Part shown: positions 15,150 to 16,611 of the stretch, piece by piece | Layout of the letters: every line of letters begins with the position of its first letter | How positions within the stretch are numbered: position 1 is the first letter of the stretch | Assembly: GCA_021802595.1 (NCBI GenBank) | Contig: JAJZRT010000017.1 | Span: forward strand, 1 to 16,611 | Length of the DNA: 16,611 nt | Direction of reading: 5' to 3' | From: Pseudomonadota bacterium | GTDB lineage: Bacteria; Pseudomonadota; Gammaproteobacteria; Burkholderiales; Thiobacillaceae | Program-made: the position numbers and the translations under genes | Notes under the pieces: generated by a model | Told to the model about the DNA's origin: nothing | Databases searched by the model: none | What the model saw: only the letters and a program-made list of their open reading frames with translations

Positions 15150-15746
15150 TCACTCCGATGGGTGCCCCGCTCTACCCGCTCTCGGAGCGGGGACCCAGCG
15201 GGACTCTTGGGGCGTTTGAGTTGCGTTCGGCGCCGGAACTGGATTCGGCGTCTGGGGTGAGGTCGGACCGGGTGCGACGGCGGTGGGAAGCGTAAAAACA
15301 AAGCGCCATTCCGTATAGCTTTTTGCTCCCTTGAACGCCTCGTCCTTCGCCGAAAAACCCGCAATCTTGAAAGGCCGGCCCGGCGCCCGGCTGTAGACGC
15401 CGACGATGCCCTTGGTGTCGGGCTCGCGGATCAGCGCAAACTCGCCGCCGGTCAAGGGGTCGCGCCAGGCGCGGCGCAGATGCCGCACGACGTTGGGACG
15501 GCGGCCATCTTCCAGCAGCTCGTCGATGCTTTGCGGCAGGCGCGGCTGCGCGGGATCGAGTTCGTAGTAGCTTCGAATGGCCTGGCGATACTGGTCGCCG
15601 ATGAACAGCAGGTCGGCCTCGCGGTCGCGCCGCGCCTCGGTGCGCCACAAGGTGCCTGCCGCGGCCAGGCCCATGCCGATCAGCGCGACCAGCATCAGCA
15701 CGAACAGGTAGGTGAAGCCGGACTGCGCGGACTTACCAGTCGGCAT
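15150..15746 (-). CDS. Pseudopilin-like protein without Glu5, with a proline-rich tail, 198 aa
   Basis: A prepilin-type leader MPTGKSAQSG is followed by FTYLFVLMLVALIGMGLAAAG, a hydrophobic helix for membrane insertion and filament packing. The cleavage glycine is present, but mature position 5 is Phe instead of the conserved Glu. The globular part contains READLLFIGDQYRQAI, YYELDPAQPRLPQSIDELLED, RHLRRAWRDPLTGGEFALI and GAKSYTEWRFVF. From about residue 150 the tail is rich in Pro and Thr (PGPTSPQTPNPVPAP). I chose the ATG at 15746, which overlaps the preceding GspG-like gene by 14 bases; an upstream in-frame start would add 64 residues of non-pilin sequence. Lack of Glu5 is typical of tip-type minor pseudopilins such as GspK, so a priming or tip role is plausible. 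It is the third gene of the pseudopilin operon. Confidence 0.78.
   Translation of the reverse strand: MPTGKSAQSGFTYLFVLMLVALIGMGLAAAGTLWRTEARRDREADLLFIGDQYRQAIRSYYELDPAQPRLPQSIDELLEDGRRPNVVRHLRRAWRDPLTGGEFALIREPDTKGIVGVYSRAPGRPFKIAGFSAKDEAFKGAKSYTEWRFVFTLPTAVAPGPTSPQTPNPVPAPNATQTPQESRWVPAPRAGRAGHPSE
15175..15191 (-). repeat. Perfect 7-bp inverted repeat near the end of the last pseudopilin gene
   Basis: CCCGCTC (15175-15181) and GAGCGGG (15185-15191) surround a 3-base loop about 25 bases before the stop codon; an alternative 8-bp pairing uses CCCCGCTC at 15166-15173. No T-run follows on the - strand. It may slow 3' decay or aid termination, but it also lies in coding DNA and can be a by-product of codon use. 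Confidence 0.35.
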
Positions 15747-16113
15747 AGGCGCTGCCGTCGTGCGCCGTTCCCGGCGCGCCGCTCTTGACGTCGTACATTG
15801 CCCCGGTGTCGTCGCTTGAGGGCGCCACGACCTGCCAGGTGTCGGCGCGTTCGGTGATCGGGTCGACGGGGAGCGAACGGAGGTAGCGCGCGCTGACCAG
15901 GGCGTCGAGACCGTCCGGGTAGCGGCCGGTGTCGCCATGGTATTTGTCGATGGCGTCGCGCATGACGGCGAGGTCCTCTTTGAGGATGGTTTCGCGGGAC
16001 ATTTCCAGGTGCTTGAAATAGCGCGGCAGCGCCAGCGCCAGCAAGAGCGCGATGATGGCCATCACGACCATGAGTTCGACCAGGGTGAATCCGCGTCGCA
16101 TCCGTTTCAGCAT
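15733..16113 (-). CDS. GspG-like major pseudopilin, 126 aa
   Basis: The leader MLKRMRRG is cut before FTLVELMVVMAIIALLLALALPRYF, with the conserved Glu5, giving a class III prepilin N-terminus. The soluble part follows the GspG plan: KEDLAVMRDAIDKYHGDTGRYPDGLDALV, RSLPVDPITE, then an acidic loop and the end MYDVKSGAPGTAHDGSAYADW. The acidic residues near the C-terminus are where GspG binds calcium. It starts four bases after the previous gene's stop, with a GGGAGTGGTGA ribosome site inside that gene, and overlaps the next gene. It would form the pilus-like fibre of a type II secretion-related machine; the outer-membrane secretin and ATPase are not in the window. Confidence 0.88.
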   Translation of the reverse strand: MLKRMRRGFTLVELMVVMAIIALLLALALPRYFKHLEMSRETILKEDLAVMRDAIDKYHGDTGRYPDGLDALVSARYLRSLPVDPITERADTWQVVAPSSDDTGAMYDVKSGAPGTAHDGSAYADW

Positions 16114-16117
16114 GGCT

Positions 16118-16594
16118 TCACCACTCCCGGTAGGGCACGCCGTTCAGGCCGGTGGCGGGCGACAGCGAATACACGTCGAATACGTCGCGTCCGGGCGCGG
16201 GGGTGTCGGGGGGGCTGGCGTAGCTGCGCTGGCCCCAGGTTGCGGCAGGCGGGGCCGCCGAATCGGGGTAGAACGGATCGCGCGGCAGTCGTCGGATGAA
16301 ATAGATTCGGGTGGCGTCCGGCTTGGTCTTGTCGGCCACGCCGCGCCACAGCACGTCGAGATCGGGCGGGTAGCCGCTGCTGTCGGCCGGCGCATCGACG
16401 CGGCCTTCCTTGACGCTCTGTTTGTAGGCATCGAGCGCCGTGCGGATCTGTCGCAGCGCTTCGCGCAATTCCGTTTCCTTGTGGCGTTGCTGCACCAGCT
16501 GGGCGAACGGTACCGCCATGCTGGCGAGCAGCGCCAGGATGGCCAGGGTGACCATCAGCTCGATCAGGCTGAATCCGCCGCCGCGCCGGTGCAT
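16118..16594 (-). CDS. Type II secretion-like pseudopilin, 158 aa
   Basis: A short leader MHRRGGG precedes FSLIELMVTLAILALLASMAVPF, with Glu5 intact, so it is a prepilin peptidase substrate. The helix continues as QQRHKETELREALRQIRTALDAYKQ, followed by a Pro/Asp-rich globular part with DPFYP and the end FDVYSLSPATGLNGVPYREW. It resembles GspG/GspH-like members but I cannot assign one. The ATG at 16594 lies three bases after a TAG (16598-16600 on the - strand), which is probably the end of an upstream gene of the same operon that runs off the window. Confidence 0.85.
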   Translation of the reverse strand: MHRRGGGFSLIELMVTLAILALLASMAVPFAQLVQQRHKETELREALRQIRTALDAYKQSVKEGRVDAPADSSGYPPDLDVLWRGVADKTKPDATRIYFIRRLPRDPFYPDSAAPPAATWGQRSYASPPDTPAPGRDVFDVYSLSPATGLNGVPYREW

Positions 16595-16611
16595 GGTCTA
16601 GTCGGCGTTCG

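Noticed and set aside
14795..15364. Arg-rich - strand frame of 189 codons in the AT-rich gap, and a 122-codon + strand frame at 14851-15219
   Set aside because: Both have unnatural composition, no ribosome site and no recognisable family; both extend into the pseudopilin coding region in the wrong frame or strand.

Overview
The window is high-GC bacterial DNA (about 70% G+C in the first coding line I counted). Gene content and codon style suggest a betaproteobacterium, most likely of the Rhodocyclales/Burkholderiales type. That placement is an inference from the gene families: a Lon-like protease with a UspA-like neighbour, a second-type DnaK/DnaJ pair, a ribosome hibernation factor fused to a cold-shock domain, and a three-gene pseudopilin set.

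Left block, + strand (1-5073): a protein-quality-control and dormancy cluster. In order it holds the 3' part of a Lon-like ATP-dependent protease with an in-frame TAA inside its protease domain, a tandem UspA-like protein overlapping it by 8 bases, a DnaK of the type lacking the usual proteobacterial N-terminal insertion, a zinc-finger DnaJ whose J-domain frame has no ATG, GTG or TTG start, and an HPF/RaiA-type factor with a C-terminal cold-shock domain. Together these would degrade or refold damaged proteins and park ribosomes under stress. No GrpE is in the window.

Middle block, - strand (5075-8471): a compact polX-capA-hhH operon. It contains a family X DNA polymerase with a PHP nuclease domain, a CapA-like metallophosphatase-fold protein without a signal peptide, and a helix-hairpin-helix protein resembling endonuclease III but lacking its catalytic lysine, aspartate and Fe-S cysteines. 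The genes are 2 bases apart or overlap by ATGA. The block meets the left block tail to tail with a single base between stop codons.

Right block, - strand (8571-16611): a membrane-bound CACHE-HAMP-PAS-PAS-GGDEF-EAL cyclic-di-GMP enzyme, possibly preceded by a 38-codon leaderless small ORF that overlaps it by ATGA; a short-type alpha-glucan phosphorylase; a 606-base, locally AT-rich stretch without a convincing gene; and three consecutive type II secretion-like pseudopilins that run from the right edge. The third pseudopilin lacks the conserved glutamate at mature position 5 and has a proline-rich tail.

No tRNA, rRNA, CRISPR array, insertion sequence or integrase was found.
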